Source: Aedes albopictus
Lineage: Eukaryota; Arthropoda; Insecta; Diptera; Culicidae
Length of the DNA: 64,000 nucleotides
NCBI RefSeq assembly: GCF_035046485.1
Contig: NC_085137.1
Location: 458,733,004 to 458,797,003, forward strand
Direction: 5' to 3'
The position numbers and the translations under genes are program-made. The first letter of the stretch is position 1; the number at the start of each line of letters is the position of its first letter. The notes below the pieces were generated by a model. The model saw only the letters and a program-made list of their open reading frames with translations. It searched no databases and was not told the origin of the DNA. This document shows positions 20,850-32,735 of the stretch, piece by piece.

Positions 20850-23250
20850 CCTCAATCCAACCGAAACATTTTCGAAATCCTCCTGAAATTTCCTTAAAAG
20901 CCTTGATACGCCTCTGATACATACCAGAAACCACCTTTGGAAGTTCCCTGGGACCCCCGGAAACCTCTCTGAAAACCTTTTGAAACTCCCATGAATCATG
21001 AAAATAAAATCTGGCATGAATTGCTCCACCAAATCCTCCATGTTTTTTTAACAAATCATTTCACAGATTGTTTGAGAAATTCGCCCGGAGATTATTCAGC
21101 AATTTCTAAAGGCATCCGTTTGGAGAATCTACCAAAAATTGCTTTAGAAAATCTTCTAAAAAATCTTTCTAAAAAAATTCTTTTGAAAATTTGTCCGAGT
21201 ATTCGGCCAAAAGTTCTCTCAGGGATTTCAAAAAATCATCCATGTATTAATTTGGGAAATTTCTTCAGGGATTTGTTTAGATATCCCCCCTATTCTACAA
21301 ACTCCACAAGGTATTCTTTCAAAGCTTCTTGCATGATTTACTTTGTAAATTCCTCCATTAAAAAAAAAAACCAGCAATTTTTCCAGGGATTCTTTCAAAA
21401 ATTCATTCAAATAGTCCTTCAGAACTTTGTTTAGACATTTTTTCAGAAATTTCTCCGAAGATTCCTTTAGTAAAACTTTTAGCGTGCCTTCAGAAACTAT
21501 TCCAGAGTTTTTCAGAAAATGTTTCAAAAGTTCCTTTAAAAAATTCTGGGATACTTTGGAAATTCTTTCAAGGAATTCTCCAGAAATTGCACTAGGGATT
21601 CTTCCAGAAGTTTCACACAATCTTGTGTAAGAAAGTTGTGTATGAGTTTCTGAAGAAATTCCCCCAAAGATTTATCTAGAAAAACCTTCAGAGATTTACT
21701 CTATTTTTTCGGGACTGTTTTCCAAAAAATCTTTCGGACATTCCTTTAAGCATGCTCTCAAACGATCCTTCAAGTTTTTATTACAAAACTTTTTCCGGGG
21801 TTTGCTTTAGAAATGGCTCCAGGGATTTTTTTTGAAAATCTGTCAGAAAATCTTCCTAGGATTTCTATAGAAATTCTTCAAGGGACTCTTTTAAAAAAAT
21901 GTAAGATTTATTCAGGAATTTTCTTCAGGGATTTCTGTAGAAACTTCCCTAGGGGCTCCTTCACAAAAAGTTCAAGGGAACTTTTCAGAAAATCTCCCAT
22001 GGCTCCCAACATAAACTCGACTAATAATTTCTTCAGAAATATCTCCAGATTTTCCTCCAGCAGAAAATCATCCCAAGATTCATTCACAAGTTCCTGAAAA
22101 AATCTTTAAGGGATTATTAAAGAAATACTTCCAGCGACTCTTTTGGAAACTCCTTGTAGATTTACTTTATAAAATCCTCCAGGAAATCCTAAAAAAATCC
22201 AGTCAGAAATTCTTTCATAAAGTGTTCTATTAACTCTTTCAGACTTTAGAATCTTCTGCAGTGATTTCTCCAAGATTTCCTTAAGAAAATCTTGATTATT
22301 AAGAATCATAAATTCAGAACTCAACTTAAAACATTTTTCCTCAGAAGCTTTCCAAAGAAATTTCTCCAAAGATTGCTTTGGAAATTCTACAAAAGATTAT
22401 TAAGGAAACTCCCAAGATTTTTTCACATTCCTTCAAGACATTTCTCTTCTAAAAATTTCTCCAAGCATTTCTTAAGAAAGTCTTAGAAAACCCTTCAAGG
22501 ATTCCTTTAAAAATGGTTCAACAGATTCTTTCAGAGATTCTCATAAGGGTTCTTACGGAAATGCAGGAAGGCATTTTTGCAGAGATTTCTGCAGAAAATC
22601 ACACGCAGATTCCATCAGAAATTTCGCCGGCCATTCCTCTATTCCTCTGTATTTTCTCAGAAATTCCTCCAGGAAGCCCTCGAAGCGTTCCCCTAGGAGT
22701 TTCTCTATCGGTTCCTCTAGGTATTCCTCCTGGAATTTCTTCAGAAAATCCATCTATGGACTCCGCTGCATAACGCTTTGAAAATTTGTTTGAGAGTTCC
22801 TTGAGGAAGTCTTTTGAAAATTTCATAGGTAATTTCTTTGAAATTTGTTAGGAAATTCTTTTGGAAATTTGTTTTGGAAATTACCTCGGTAATTAAATTT
22901 AAATTCCTTCGATTATTTCTTTGGCAATTACTTTAGTAAGTTTTTGGGAATATTGGTAATTCCTTTGGATATTGCTTCGAAAATTTCTTTGAGAATTCCT
23001 AAGGCAATCCTTCAAAATGTCTTCGATAATTTCATTGATACTTGTTTAGCAACTTCTCCAGAAGTTTTTTTTAGATTTGACGGTAACTTACCAGAAATTC
23101 TTTCGGCAATCCCACTTTAAATTCCTTCGGTTTTTCATGTTTTTTTTTTTTAATTTTGTTCAGAAATTTCTTTGATTTTTACCACAATCGCTTTTCAAAA
23201 CCCTTCAGCATTTCCTTTTAATTTTAGCATGAACATTTCTTGGAAAACTT
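20850..23250 (+). repeat. Degenerate TTCCTCCAGAAATTC / TTCCTTTGGAAATT repeats
   Basis: Up to about 22780 the units resemble TTTCTTCAGGGATTTCTCC. From about 22780 to 23060 the variant TTCCTTTGGAAATTTG dominates, again a short dyad (TTTCC..GGAAA). Open frames of 60-150 codons on both strands reflect low stop density in the repeat. Confidence 0.7.
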
Positions 23251-23605
23251 ATGAAAAAACCTTGGACCATTAAGTGATCCATAAACTGTGGTCATTTTTG
23301 CCGATTCATAAATTGTGGGGTCACTGTAATTCCAATCGTAAATTGTTAAAGGATTTTGCAATGCAATTGATAATAAATTGACAATTTCCAAAAGAATCAC
23401 CTGAATAGTTTCAGAAAGGAATTACAGAATCAATTGTCGAAGAAAATTCAAAAGAAATTGCCTAAGAAACTTCGAAGAAACTTTCCAAGTGAGGTTTCGA
23501 TGAAATTGGATAAAAGGATTGTGGACTGGCATCTAAGCCGAAGGAGAGTTCACGGTGTGGCTTCGGAGTCAGTTTGGCTTTCTATTCCGCAGAATTCCGC
23601 TTTCT

Positions 23606-23677
23606 TGTTCTGTGGCTTAGTTGGTTAAAGCGACGGTCTAGCGAATACGGGTCGTGGGTTCGAATCCTACCAGAACC
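23606..23677 (+). tRNA. tRNA-like sequence, Ala-type core, probably non-functional
   Basis: Six of seven acceptor pairs form (TGTTCTG with CAGAACC). The D arm GCTTAGTTGGTTAAAGC pairs GCTT with AAGC, and the T arm has GTGGGTTCGAATCCTAC. The anticodon loop region CTAGCGAAT is 9 nt, or 7 nt with a bulge, and would place AGC as anticodon. The enlarged loop and the first-pair mismatch argue against a functional tRNA. It may be the head of a tRNA-derived SINE. Confidence 0.45.
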
Positions 23678-24880
23678 CGATTTTTTTTTCACAAATTCCA
23701 TCTCTCAATTCATCAATTAGTAACATTTCGTGCCTTCTAATTGCAAGAAGCTTTTGAATAAATTAAAAAAGAAAAAATCCAGAACCAACTACATTTCTCC
23801 CTCGCTCCAAGTACAAAATCGCTACAGATACGCAACATTCGAACCGAATCCAGTCGAATCACCAACTGATTGTAACGTTGTTGTCGGTTGCGTTGCGTTC
23901 CCCCCGGAGGCCCAAGGGGGAAAAATGGCACCAGCTTAGAGCTCAAGAAAAGTAGTCCCTGCCATGATGTAGTACCTACATACATACAGACGTGCGTCCT
24001 CCTCTGCGCACTTACGACGGTTACGTAACTCTTACCCCGCGTTGGGTCTTGACTCTGGTTGCAAGCGGCTTTGCTGCGTACAGAAGACCAGTCCTTCAGC
24101 AATTTTGCTGTTGCTGCTGCCGCAACTCGTCCGGAGAACTTTCAGCCAGCATCAGAGTGCGTTGCGGTGCTCTTTTTTTTCGCGAACGAAACCTGCGCTG
24201 CACCTTCCTCCTAGTGTACATACGTGTAGAAACAGATCACCGCCGTGGAGTCGAGTTGAGTTGAACAAGTTTGTCGCCCGGGTTGGACCGGGCGACGTCG
24301 TTTGTCGGCATGACCACCACAACTGTTGTTGGTTGGTGGTACCTATCTACAAAGAATGTGCGTGATTTCCGTGAGTTGCAACTTTTTCCCCCTCATGGCT
24401 CCGACGACGACGACATCGACAGTCGGCAGTGTGAATTGCGAATAGCTCAGTGGGTAGTGTTTGGCTTGCAGCAAGGTTTTCGCGAGTTGTTTTTGTCTTT
24501 CATTGTAGGTTATGGAGTGTTGCAAGGTTCAAACGAGGAAAGGGTCCATCGGCTTGAGGAGGTCTGACTTTTCACACAACGCAACGGCGGCGGAATGCAA
24601 CGTGCGCAAAAGTGAGTTGCGACATGGGTTGTAACAACACACTCTTTTTTCGATTATGTCATCTAGGATTAGAAGTCATGGGGAGTCATTGAGCGCGTAT
24701 GTATGGTTCGATTAGAAGGGGAATGAATCGGTTGAAATCGGCTGGTTTTTGCGCCGTCGTCGTCCGAGGAATGCACGTGGTGAATGAAGTGTGGAGAAAT
24801 GATTGATTAGGTGGATGCTTGGTGTAATGTTTTGCAGGTTTGATCTGAAAAGTAGGGAAATAATTCAGCTCTGACAATCT
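23678..24880. other. Unique GC-richer island
   Basis: Unique sequence with short CAG/CTG-type runs (GCTGTTGCTGCTGCC near 24108). Several overlapping open frames up to 121 codons exist on both strands, but none has a recognisable domain or consistent coding bias. It could hold regulatory DNA or a non-coding exon. Confidence 0.35.
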
Positions 24881-24882
24881 TC

Positions 24883-27800
24883 TCCCAGAAGTTTTGGAGA
24901 GCTTCTCGCAGAAGCTTTGGAAAGCTTCTCACAGAAGCTTTGGTAAGCTTGTCCCAGAAGCTTTGGAAAGCTTCTCCCAGAAGTTTTGTAAAGCTTCTCC
25001 TAGAAGCTTTGGAAAGCTTCTCCCAGAAGATTTTGAAAGCTTTAGAAAGTTTTTTCCAGAAGCTTTGGAAAGTTTCTCCCAGAACCTTTGGAAAAATTCT
25101 CCAAGAAGCTTTGGAAAGCATCTCCCAAAAGATTTGGAAAACTTCTTCCAGAGGCAAAGGAAACTTTCTCCCAGAAGCTTCTTTCAGTAGTTTTACAATG
25201 GTTCTCCCAGAAGCTTTGGAAAGCTTTTCCCAGAAGCTTTGGAAAGCTTCTTCCCGAAGTTTTGGAAAGCTTTTCCCAGAAGCTTTGAAAAGCTGCTAGT
25301 AGAAGTTGTGGAAAGCTTCTTTAAGAAGTATTGGAAAGCTTCGCTCAGAAATGTTGGAAAGCTTCTCCCAGTAGCTTTGGAAAGCTTCTCCCAGAAGCTT
25401 TAGGAAAGCTTCTCCTAGAAGCTTAAAAAAGCTTCTTCCAGGAGCGTTGGAAAGCTTCTTCCAAGAGCGTTGGAAAACTTCTCCCACAAGCTTTGGCAAG
25501 CTTCTCACATATGCTTTGGAAAGCTTCTCCCAGAAGCTTAGGAAAGCTTCTCCCATAAGCTTAGGATCTTTGGAAAACTTCTCCCAGAAGCTTTAAAAAG
25601 ATTCCTCCAGGAGCATTGGAAAGCTTCTTCCAAGAGCGTTGGAAAGCTTCTCCCAGAAACTTTGGCAAGCTTCTTCCATAAGCTTCGAAAAGCTTCTCCC
25701 AGAAGCTTAGGAAAGCTTCTCCCAGAAGCTTAAGAAAACTTCTCCCAAAAGCTAAGGAAGGCTTCTCCCAAAAACTAAGGGAAGCTTCTCCCAGAAGCTT
25801 TGGGAAGCTTCTCCGAGTTGCTTTGGAAAGCGTCTCCCAGAAGCTTAGGAAAGCTTCTTCCAGGAGCTTAGGCAAACTTCTCCCAGAAGCTAAGGAAAGC
25901 TTCTCCCAGAAGCTTTGGCAAGCTTCTATCAGAAGTTGTGGAAAGCTTTTCCCAGAAACTTAGGAAAGCTTCTCCTAGAAGCTTTGCAATGCTTCTCCCA
26001 GAAGCCTAGGAAAGCTTCTCCCAGATGTTTTGGAAAGCTTTTCCCTGAATCTTTGGAAAGCTTTTTCCTGAATCTTTGGAAAGCTTTTCCCTGAATCTTT
26101 GAAAAGCTTCTTCCAGATGTTTAGGAAAGCTTCTCCCAGAAACTCTGGAAAGCTTTTCCAGAAGCTTTTGATAGCTTCTCCCGGAAGCTCTGAAAAGCTT
26201 CTCCCAGAAACCTTGGAAAGCTTCTCCCAGAAGCTTTGGAAAGCTTTTCCCAGAAGCTTTGGAAGTTTCTCCCAGAAGCTTTGAAAAGCTGCTATTAGAA
26301 GTTGTGGAAAGCTTCTCCAAGGAGTTTTGGAAAGCTTCGCTCAGAAATTTTGGAAAGCTTCTCCCAGAAGCTTTAGGAAAGCTTCTCCCAGAAGCTTAAA
26401 AAAACTTCTTCCAGGAGCGTTGGAAAGCTTCTTCCAAAAGCGTTGGAAAGCTTCTCCCAGAAGCTTTGGCAAGCTTCTCCCATAAGCTTTGGAAAGCTTC
26501 TCCCAGAAGCTTTGGAAAGCTTCTCCCAGAAGCTTTGGAAACCTTCTCCCATGAGCTTAGGAAAACTTCTCCCAGAAACTAAGGAAAACTTCTCCCAGAA
26601 GCTTAGGGAAGCTTCTCCCAGAAGCTTCGGGAAGCTTCTCCCAGAATCTTTAGAAAGCTTCTCCCAGAAGCTATGGAAAGCTTCTCCCAGAAGCTTTGGA
26701 AACCTTCTCCCATGAGCTTAGGAAAACTTCTCCCAGAAACTAAGGAAAACTTCTCCCAGAAGCTTAGGGAAGCTTCTCCCAGAAGCTTCGGGAAGCTTCT
26801 CCCAGAATCTTTGGAAAGCTTCTCCCAGAACCTAAGGAAAGTTTCTCCAAGAAGCTTTGGGAAGCTTCTCCCAGAAGCTTTGGCAAGCTTCTCCCAGAAG
26901 CTTCGACAAGCTTCTCCCAAAAGCTTTGACAAGCTTCTCCCAGAGGTTTTGGAAAGCTTTTCCCAGAAGCTTAGGAAAGCTTCTCCCAGAAGCTTAGGAA
27001 AGCTTCTCCCAGAAGTTTTGGATAGCTTTACCAGAATCTATGGAAATCTTCTCCCAGATGTTTTGGGAAACTTCACCCAGAAGCTCTGGAAAGCTTCTCC
27101 CAGAAGCTTATGGAAATTTCTCCCAGAAGCTTAGGAAAGCTTCTCCCAGAAGCTTTAACAGCTTCTCCCAGAAGCTTTAACAGCTTCTCCCTGATTCTTT
27201 GGAAAGCTTCTCCCAGAAGTTTTAGAAAACTTCTCCCAGAAGCTTTGGAAAGCTTCTTCCAGAAGCTTTGGAAGGCTTCTCCCAGAAGTTTTGAAAAGTT
27301 TCTCCCAGAAGTTTTGGAAAGCTTTTTTTCAGAATCTTTCGAAAGCTTCTTCCAGAAGCTTTGGAAAGCTTCTCCAAGATGTTTTGGAAAGCTTCTCCCA
27401 GAAACTTTGGAAAGCTTCTCCCAGAAGCTTTGGAAAGTTTCTTCCAAAAGATTTGGAAAGCTTCACCTTGAAGCTTTGGAAAGCTTCTCCCTGAAGCTTT
27501 AGAAAGCTTCTCCCTGAATCTTAGGAAAGCTTCTCCCAGAAGCTTTGGAAGGCTTCTCCCAGATACTTTGGAAAGCTGCTCCCAGAGTTTTGGAAATCTT
27601 CTACCAGAATCTTCGGAAAGCTTGTCAATTTCTTGTAACATATGCTTTGGAAAGTTGCTTCCAGAAGCTTTAAAAAGCTTCTCCCAGTAGTTTTGCAATG
27701 CTTCTCCCAGAAGCTTTGGAAAGCTTCTACGAAATCCAGAAGCTTTGGAAAGCCTCTCCTGGAAGCTTTGAAAACCTTCTCCCCTTTCTCCTTTTTCTAA

Positions 27801-27885
27801 AGCTTTTCCCAGGGGCTTTGGAATGCTTCTTTCTTAACCTTTGTCTAATTTCTTGTTCAAGTTTTGGAAAGCTTCTCCCAGATTA
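24883..27885. repeat. 23-bp hairpin satellite, about 130 copies
   Basis: The monomer reads arm AAGCTTCT, loop CCC, arm AGAAGCTT, linker TGGA. The dyad extends to 9 bp each side (AAAGCTTCT and AGAAGCTTT). Copies vary by point changes and small indels, and some stretches are duplicated (26490-26650 closely matches 26670-26820). The array ends at about 27880 before a TAA microsatellite. Long open frames with the pattern KASPRSFGKLLPEALESFSQ occur because three 23-bp units make 23 codons. Confidence 0.95.
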
Positions 27886-28165
27886 GTAATAATAATAATA
27901 ATTTTTGTGCAATTCAGTATTATAATTTCTATTTTATACTACTTATTTCAGTATCATAATGACTTATTTTTCCGTACCGGTTCATTATGCAACTGAAATG
28001 AGTTGCATAATGAAAAATAGTTGCATAATGTTCATTATGCAACTCATTTGAGTTATGCAACTCAAATGAGTTGTATAATGAAAAAATCATTGCATAAAAT
28101 TTTGTATGGAACTCGTTGCAAAACTCGATTTTTTCAACTTTTTGCAACTCGTTACATAAATAACT
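27886..28165. repeat. Palindromic ATGCAACTCAT repeats
   Basis: After a short TAA run (27888-27902), the motif TTCATTATGCAACT and its complement AGTTGCATAATGAA alternate at 27981-28085, giving several nested palindromes (CAACTCATTTGAGTTATGC). TTGCAACTCGTT-type variants continue to 28155. No gene. Confidence 0.7.
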
Positions 28166-28169
28166 ATTA

Positions 28170-29640
28170 AACTACTACAGCTTTCCTTAAGAAATTTGAT
28201 TAAAATCAATAAAAATCCCTCAAAACAGTACCAAAACTCGAACGACAGCAGCAGTAGTTCACCATCATCGCTTTTCAACGCCTACTATCGACCACGAACC
28301 ATACCCCTACGAAATGAAACAAGGGAGGGAGGAGTGGGAGAAAGAGAACCAGAGCATCGGGCAACACGTGAAAGTCACTCGCATTCTAGACGGGACGAGA
28401 CGAACCGAAAAGTTTGTGTCGTGGGTGTCTCCGTTTGACACCGCACCAACTACTGCTGTTGCTAGCTATCTGTCTGTAGCCAGATATCGATGGTTTGCTT
28501 CTTTGTGTGTGACTTCACTGCGTTGCCATTGTCGTCGTCATCGTCATCGCAGCCGAAAAATATTCCGCCTGCACCAATCGACCGCTACTTGGGGTAGGCC
28601 ATGATTACGGAGCAGTTCAGTTTTTTTTTATTTTCTCGGTTATCTCATCGCCCGCCGCCCGAAGCCTACTGCGTGTCGTTATCGTCGTCGGACGGAGGCG
28701 ACGACACGTTTGCACTCTCTTTCCACTGACTGACTGACTGTGCACTGCACTACTGAACCGGCTGCTTTCTCCCAGGTTTTCTTTTGAAGGTCGTTCGTGT
28801 AGTAGGCCGAGCTGATAGGCGGGGAAAATTGAGATTCAAGACGGAAGTGACCTACTTTTGAGGGGAGTTATCGAATGCGATCATTGAAGGGAACTTTGAA
28901 TCAATTGACACTTGGTGGGTTGGAGCGATGACGGTAGTGACATTGGTGAGCTCATTCTATAGCAACTCATATGATTTCCAACTTTTTCGATTTCGACTTT
29001 CGGTGTCATGCAAACTCGCAGTTTGTTATGCATTGTTAAGGATTTGAATTGTTTCAGTTTTCTGAAAATGCATCCAATAGGTACGACAACTAAATTTATA
29101 TAATAGTGCAGAATCATGGGAGGAAACCCTTCACGTCTGGGTCTTCCCGTCTGGGATTCTTCCCGTCCCAGAACAAAAGTTTCCGTTTTCAGTGAACGAA
29201 AGCGAAAACTAACATCCAGAAGACCGTCGTCGTCGTCGTCGGAAACGACGCTCCAGATGTAAGCGCAAAGGAGAAAGCTTCATCCAACCTTCTCTTACTC
29301 TCGCTCGCAACAAAAGCTTTCGCTTTCACGTGTACAACTACGCTGGAGTGCCAAGCAACCAGTCCAAGGTTGAACCAAGGACACGGATGACGACGACGAC
29401 TACGAGCGACGAGGTCGGGTTCTTGTCTGGGTCGTCGTCGTCGGTCGCAGTCGGTCTGCGGATTTCCCTTTCATCGACGACGTCGGTCATGACGAGACGC
29501 CGGCACTGGGTGGAGAGAGTCACTGCTGCTTCTGCTGCTGGGAGCTGGGAGTAAAAGCTCCCAGAGTGGGTTGAAGCTTCTCCGTCAGTAGTGGCGCCCA
29601 ATCAACCCGACAGACGGATGAGGCAGGGTGGCCAGATGGT
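28170..29640. other. Unique island with CGTCGT-rich tracts
   Basis: Mostly unique sequence with GTCGTCGTC tracts (28530, 28680, 29225, 29440). Open frames up to 96 codons lack domains and consist largely of Ser/Thr/Arg runs from the tracts. No splice-supported gene was found. Confidence 0.35.
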
Positions 29641-29904
29641 TTTAATCGGTATCAGTGAACTTACTTTATACTAGGTATTTTGAAGTTTTTTTTTTATTGG
29701 TTTCAATCAATTTTTAATTGAAGCTGTAACAAACATAAGTCTCTTCAAAAAGCAAAAACAACTGCATAAAGCTGATAACTTTAACCTTTTTCTTGCATTA
29801 GTTTGCGATTACCTCGCTGACCTAGTGCACGCTTATAGGGGTCATAATGACCCCTATGCATGACAAGATTTAAAATAAGCAAAAACCAATATAAATATTT
29901 AAAC

Positions 29905-30047
29905 TAGAGTGACTGGAAGGGAGAGTGGCGTCAATGTCAAAATTGGAACGGCGATCATCTGTAAAATCCATACAAATTCCCGTTCCAAACGAGCAGGAGA
30001 CCTGTCAAAATTGGAACATGACGCCACTCTTTCTTCCAGTCACTCTA
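29905..30047. mobile_element. 143-bp hAT-like MITE
   Basis: Terminal inverted repeats begin TAGAGTGACTGGAAG on the left and are matched by CTTCCAGTCACTCTA on the right; the pairing extends through AGAGTGGCGTCA. ATTTAAAC occurs on both sides (29897-29904 and 30048-30055), an 8-bp target-site duplication that fits nTnnnnAn of hAT elements. No coding capacity. Confidence 0.9.
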
Positions 30048-30055
30048 ATTTAAAC

Positions 30056-30369
30056 CAACGAGTATAAGATGCATACACTCAGGAAAATTGCCTCATACTT
30101 ATTGGCAAATATCCATGTGCCAAACCACATCCAAAGTATATGCAAACAATACCCGCTTACGCAGGCAAATTAGCGCATGAATAGTATGTGCTCCAAATTG
30201 TATGAGTCGCTGCTGTATGATGCCTCATCAAAAGTATGAGTCGCACTAGTGGAAAACATTTGTTTACCCCCATTGCAAAAATCCATGTCCCGGACACAGA
30301 AGGAATTAAGATTTTTTTCCCAGTGTAGTTGAAATCAAAATAAACTTTGAATCATTTTTGGTACTATGG
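30056..30369. other. Unique sequence, nothing recognised
   Basis: AT-leaning unique sequence between a MITE and an inverted repeat. GTATGAGTC and CATACTT motifs recur loosely. No supported gene or element. Confidence 0.4.
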
Positions 30370-31186
30370 ACTTTTCCACGGTCTTCTTTTTCCTCTGGAT
30401 TGCTTCTTCTTTTCATCTGTAACTGCGGGCACTGTTTACAAAAAATGACATATTCATGAACATGCAGCGACCGAAAGTTCACTGGATGTTCACCGGATCT
30501 CGCCGGATGCAAGATGTGAGCAGTGATTTTAGTAAACACTGCCCGCAGTTACCGTTTCACAGCATGCTGTCAATTGGCGTGTGACGTCATCGTGGATAAG
30601 TTCATTTTAAACATTTATTGATAACTTCTCAGAGTAGTACTGATGCTGTCAGTGCTATGCAGTCAGTTTTTACTTGAGTGGCCTGTCATGTCAGAATGTG
30701 GGTCAATAAGGCTATCCATGAGCTTGTCCACGATGCCGTCACACTCCAACTGCCAGCCAGCGTTGCCAACCTTCCAGATTTATCTGGATTTATCCAGATT
30801 TTTGTGGTCTCATTTTGCAAAAATCTGGAAGATTCAGACATTTCTTATCGGGATTTGTAAGGTTTTTCTCGGAATTTGTAAGGTTTTCCCCGGAATTTGT
30901 AGGGTTTTTTACACGATCCAGACTTCCCCAGACAAAACTCCCTAAATCATCCAGATTTCTCAAAAATTGACCTGGCGACCCTGCTGCCAGCATGCTGTGA
31001 AACGGTAACTGCGGGTCGTGTTTACTAAAATCATTGCTCACATCTTGCATCCGGCGAGATCCGGTGAACATCCAGTGAACTTTCAGTCGCTGAATGTTCA
31101 TGAAAATGTCATTTTTTGTAAACAGTGCCCGCAGTTAGAGAAGAAAAGAAGAATCAATCCAGAGAAAAAAGAAGACCGTGGATAAG
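30370..31186. mobile_element. Long inverted repeat with ~430-bp spacer
   Basis: Arms 30370-30565 and 30993-31186 are inverted copies: CCACGGTCTTCTTTTTC against GAAGAAGACCGTGG-type sequence, AACTGCGGGCACTGTTTAC against GTAAACAGTGCCCGCAGTT, and CCGTTTCACAGCATGCTG against CAGCATGCTGTGAAACGG. The spacer carries a second, separate sequence (GTTGCCAACCTTCCAGATTT ... GGCGACCCTG) with CCAGAT/ATCTGG dyads, possibly a later insertion. No obvious target-site duplication and no long coding region. Confidence 0.75.
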
Positions 31187-31438
31187 TTCATGAGACAGAT
31201 GCGATCAGCTGATTTTTTTTTTGTTTACCATGGATTTTTGAGATCCAATGATCGGGGTGATAGTTGAACATAAAGGAATTTATTAAGCACCGATGAAACT
31301 TGACGAACTTTGTTAAGTTGTTTACACTTTTGGCTGTCACCCCCATCGCGAAAAGTCGTCATGGATTGCCTTATAAAGGGAAGGAGGACATGATGATACA
31401 ACGATACAACGGCTCGTTCACTGCAGATCTGTACCGTA

Positions 31439-31833
31439 CACTCAGCCAAATAACCTTAAGATTTCCATAAGGCCCAATATATGAAACGGCCTTTAAATAA
31501 TTCATAATGATTCGGATGAATTTCATACGGTCACTCTATGACGCAAAATCGTCTCACAGCTTGGCTTTTATTCATGTTTAGCAACATGGTTTTCTCAAGC
31601 GTCGGTAGCCGTGTGGATAAAACACGGGCTCGGTGATCCCGACGTTGATGGATCGAATCCAGTCTGCATCATTTTAAGATATTTTTGTTCTTTTCATAAG
31701 TCTATCTTATGAAATTTGCCATAGCAAGCACGATCAATTTTCATAAGGTATTCTTATGTCATTCATAAGAATTAGTTATAGCAAATTTTCATAAGGTATT
31801 TCGATGAATTCCGATAGTTTTTTTCGCTGAGTG
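31439..31833. mobile_element. 395-bp MITE with CACTCAGC ends and TA duplication
   Basis: The left end CACTCAGCCAAAT matches the complement of the right end TTTTTCGCTGAGTG. TA flanks both sides (31437-31438 and 31834-31835), typical of Tc1/mariner-type MITEs. The interior has ATAAGGTATTCTTAT-like short dyads and a tRNA-like block at about 31599-31672 with a B-box-like GGATCGAATCC. There is no transposase. Confidence 0.8.
31599..31672 (+). tRNA. tRNA-like block inside a MITE
   Basis: GCGTCGGTAGCCGTGTGGATAAAACACGGGCTCGG, in shortened form at 31599-31633, resembles a D arm and variable region, and TGGATCGAATCCAGTC resembles a T arm. Acceptor strands do not pair well. It is probably a SINE-type relic carried by the MITE, not a tRNA gene. 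Confidence 0.3.
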
Positions 31834-32071
31834 TATGCGTCTGAGTGATTTCATACGGACGTTGAATTCTGTGGCGTAGATCCATTTTGTTCGTAGTTTG
31901 CTGACTGGAATGGCGTAAGATGATGATAGTTTGTATATTACTGAGAATTGGAAATTTATTGTATAAAAATGATCCATAATATTAGTTAACTCGTTGATTT
32001 TGACATTATTTGTAACAGTGGGGGGCTTTCAGAGTATTTTTTAATACATTTCTGGTAGTTTTTTGAAGAAC

Positions 32072-32117
32072 TCTTAAAGAACTGATGTTTTGAAGAACTC
32101 TTAAAGAACTCAATGTT
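32072..32117 (+). repeat. Short tandem duplication of GAAGAACTCTTAAAGAACT
   Basis: The same 19-20-bp string occurs twice about 25 bp apart (near 32073 and 32098) in otherwise unique sequence. Confidence 0.7.
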
Positions 32118-32325
32118 TAAGTCGAGAGGGATTGTTGAATGGAAGAATGAAATTCCAACGTTTCAACCGTTCGTTTTTTGCCTTTCTCGAGGGTCTCGAG
32201 AAGCCGTCCAAAATCGATCACCCAGTCGAAGATGTTGAAGAACATCTGGCGGAATTTCATGGTAAAATCCTAATTATCATATTAGTATTTAGTGTAATTC
32301 CTAAACAATACTCTTGTCCTAGGAG

Positions 32326-32735
32326 CAGGGATGAAAACACTCACTTGTACTCAGATACACTCACTTGCCACTATCTCAGTTCATGAGGCTGTAAACAAAA
32401 ACCAGTGTTAAGAGGACTTCCACCTTGCAATTTTATCTAAAAGTTCACCGAATAGAATAATGGTCGCAAACGCATATTGAAGCCGCAAGAGAGCAATGAA
32501 GGTGGCTCTCCAATCTACATACGATGAAAGCAAATTATGCTCTCTCCGTGGAGAGTCGCATTCATAGCTCTGCCACGATTTTGGTATGCGTGTGTTACCC
32601 TTACTTTGTTCGGCAAACTTTTAGATAAAACTACAAAGTAAAACTCTTCCATACACTGTTTTTTGATGGCAGGCTGCTGAGCTGAGGGAATAACAAATGA
32701 GTGTATCTGAGAGCAAGTGAGTGTTTCCATCCCTG
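32326..32735. mobile_element. 410-bp hAT-like MITE
   Basis: Terminal inverted repeats start CAGGGATGAAAACACTCACT and end with the complement (AGTGAGTGTTTCCATCCCTG). The similarity reaches about 40 bp inward through CAGATACACTCA. CCTAGGAG is duplicated exactly at 32318-32325 and 32736-32743, the 8-bp duplication of hAT transposons. No transposase is present. Confidence 0.92.

Noticed and set aside
24425..24540. tRNA-like TAGCTCAGTGGGTAG with a later GGTTCAAAC
   Set aside because: The distance between boxes is too great and arms do not pair; no cloverleaf can be drawn.
24894..27700. KASPRSFGKLLPEALESFSQ-type repeat proteins
   Set aside because: By-product of the 23-bp hairpin satellite; many overlapping frames on both strands look alike, with no promoter or splice support.
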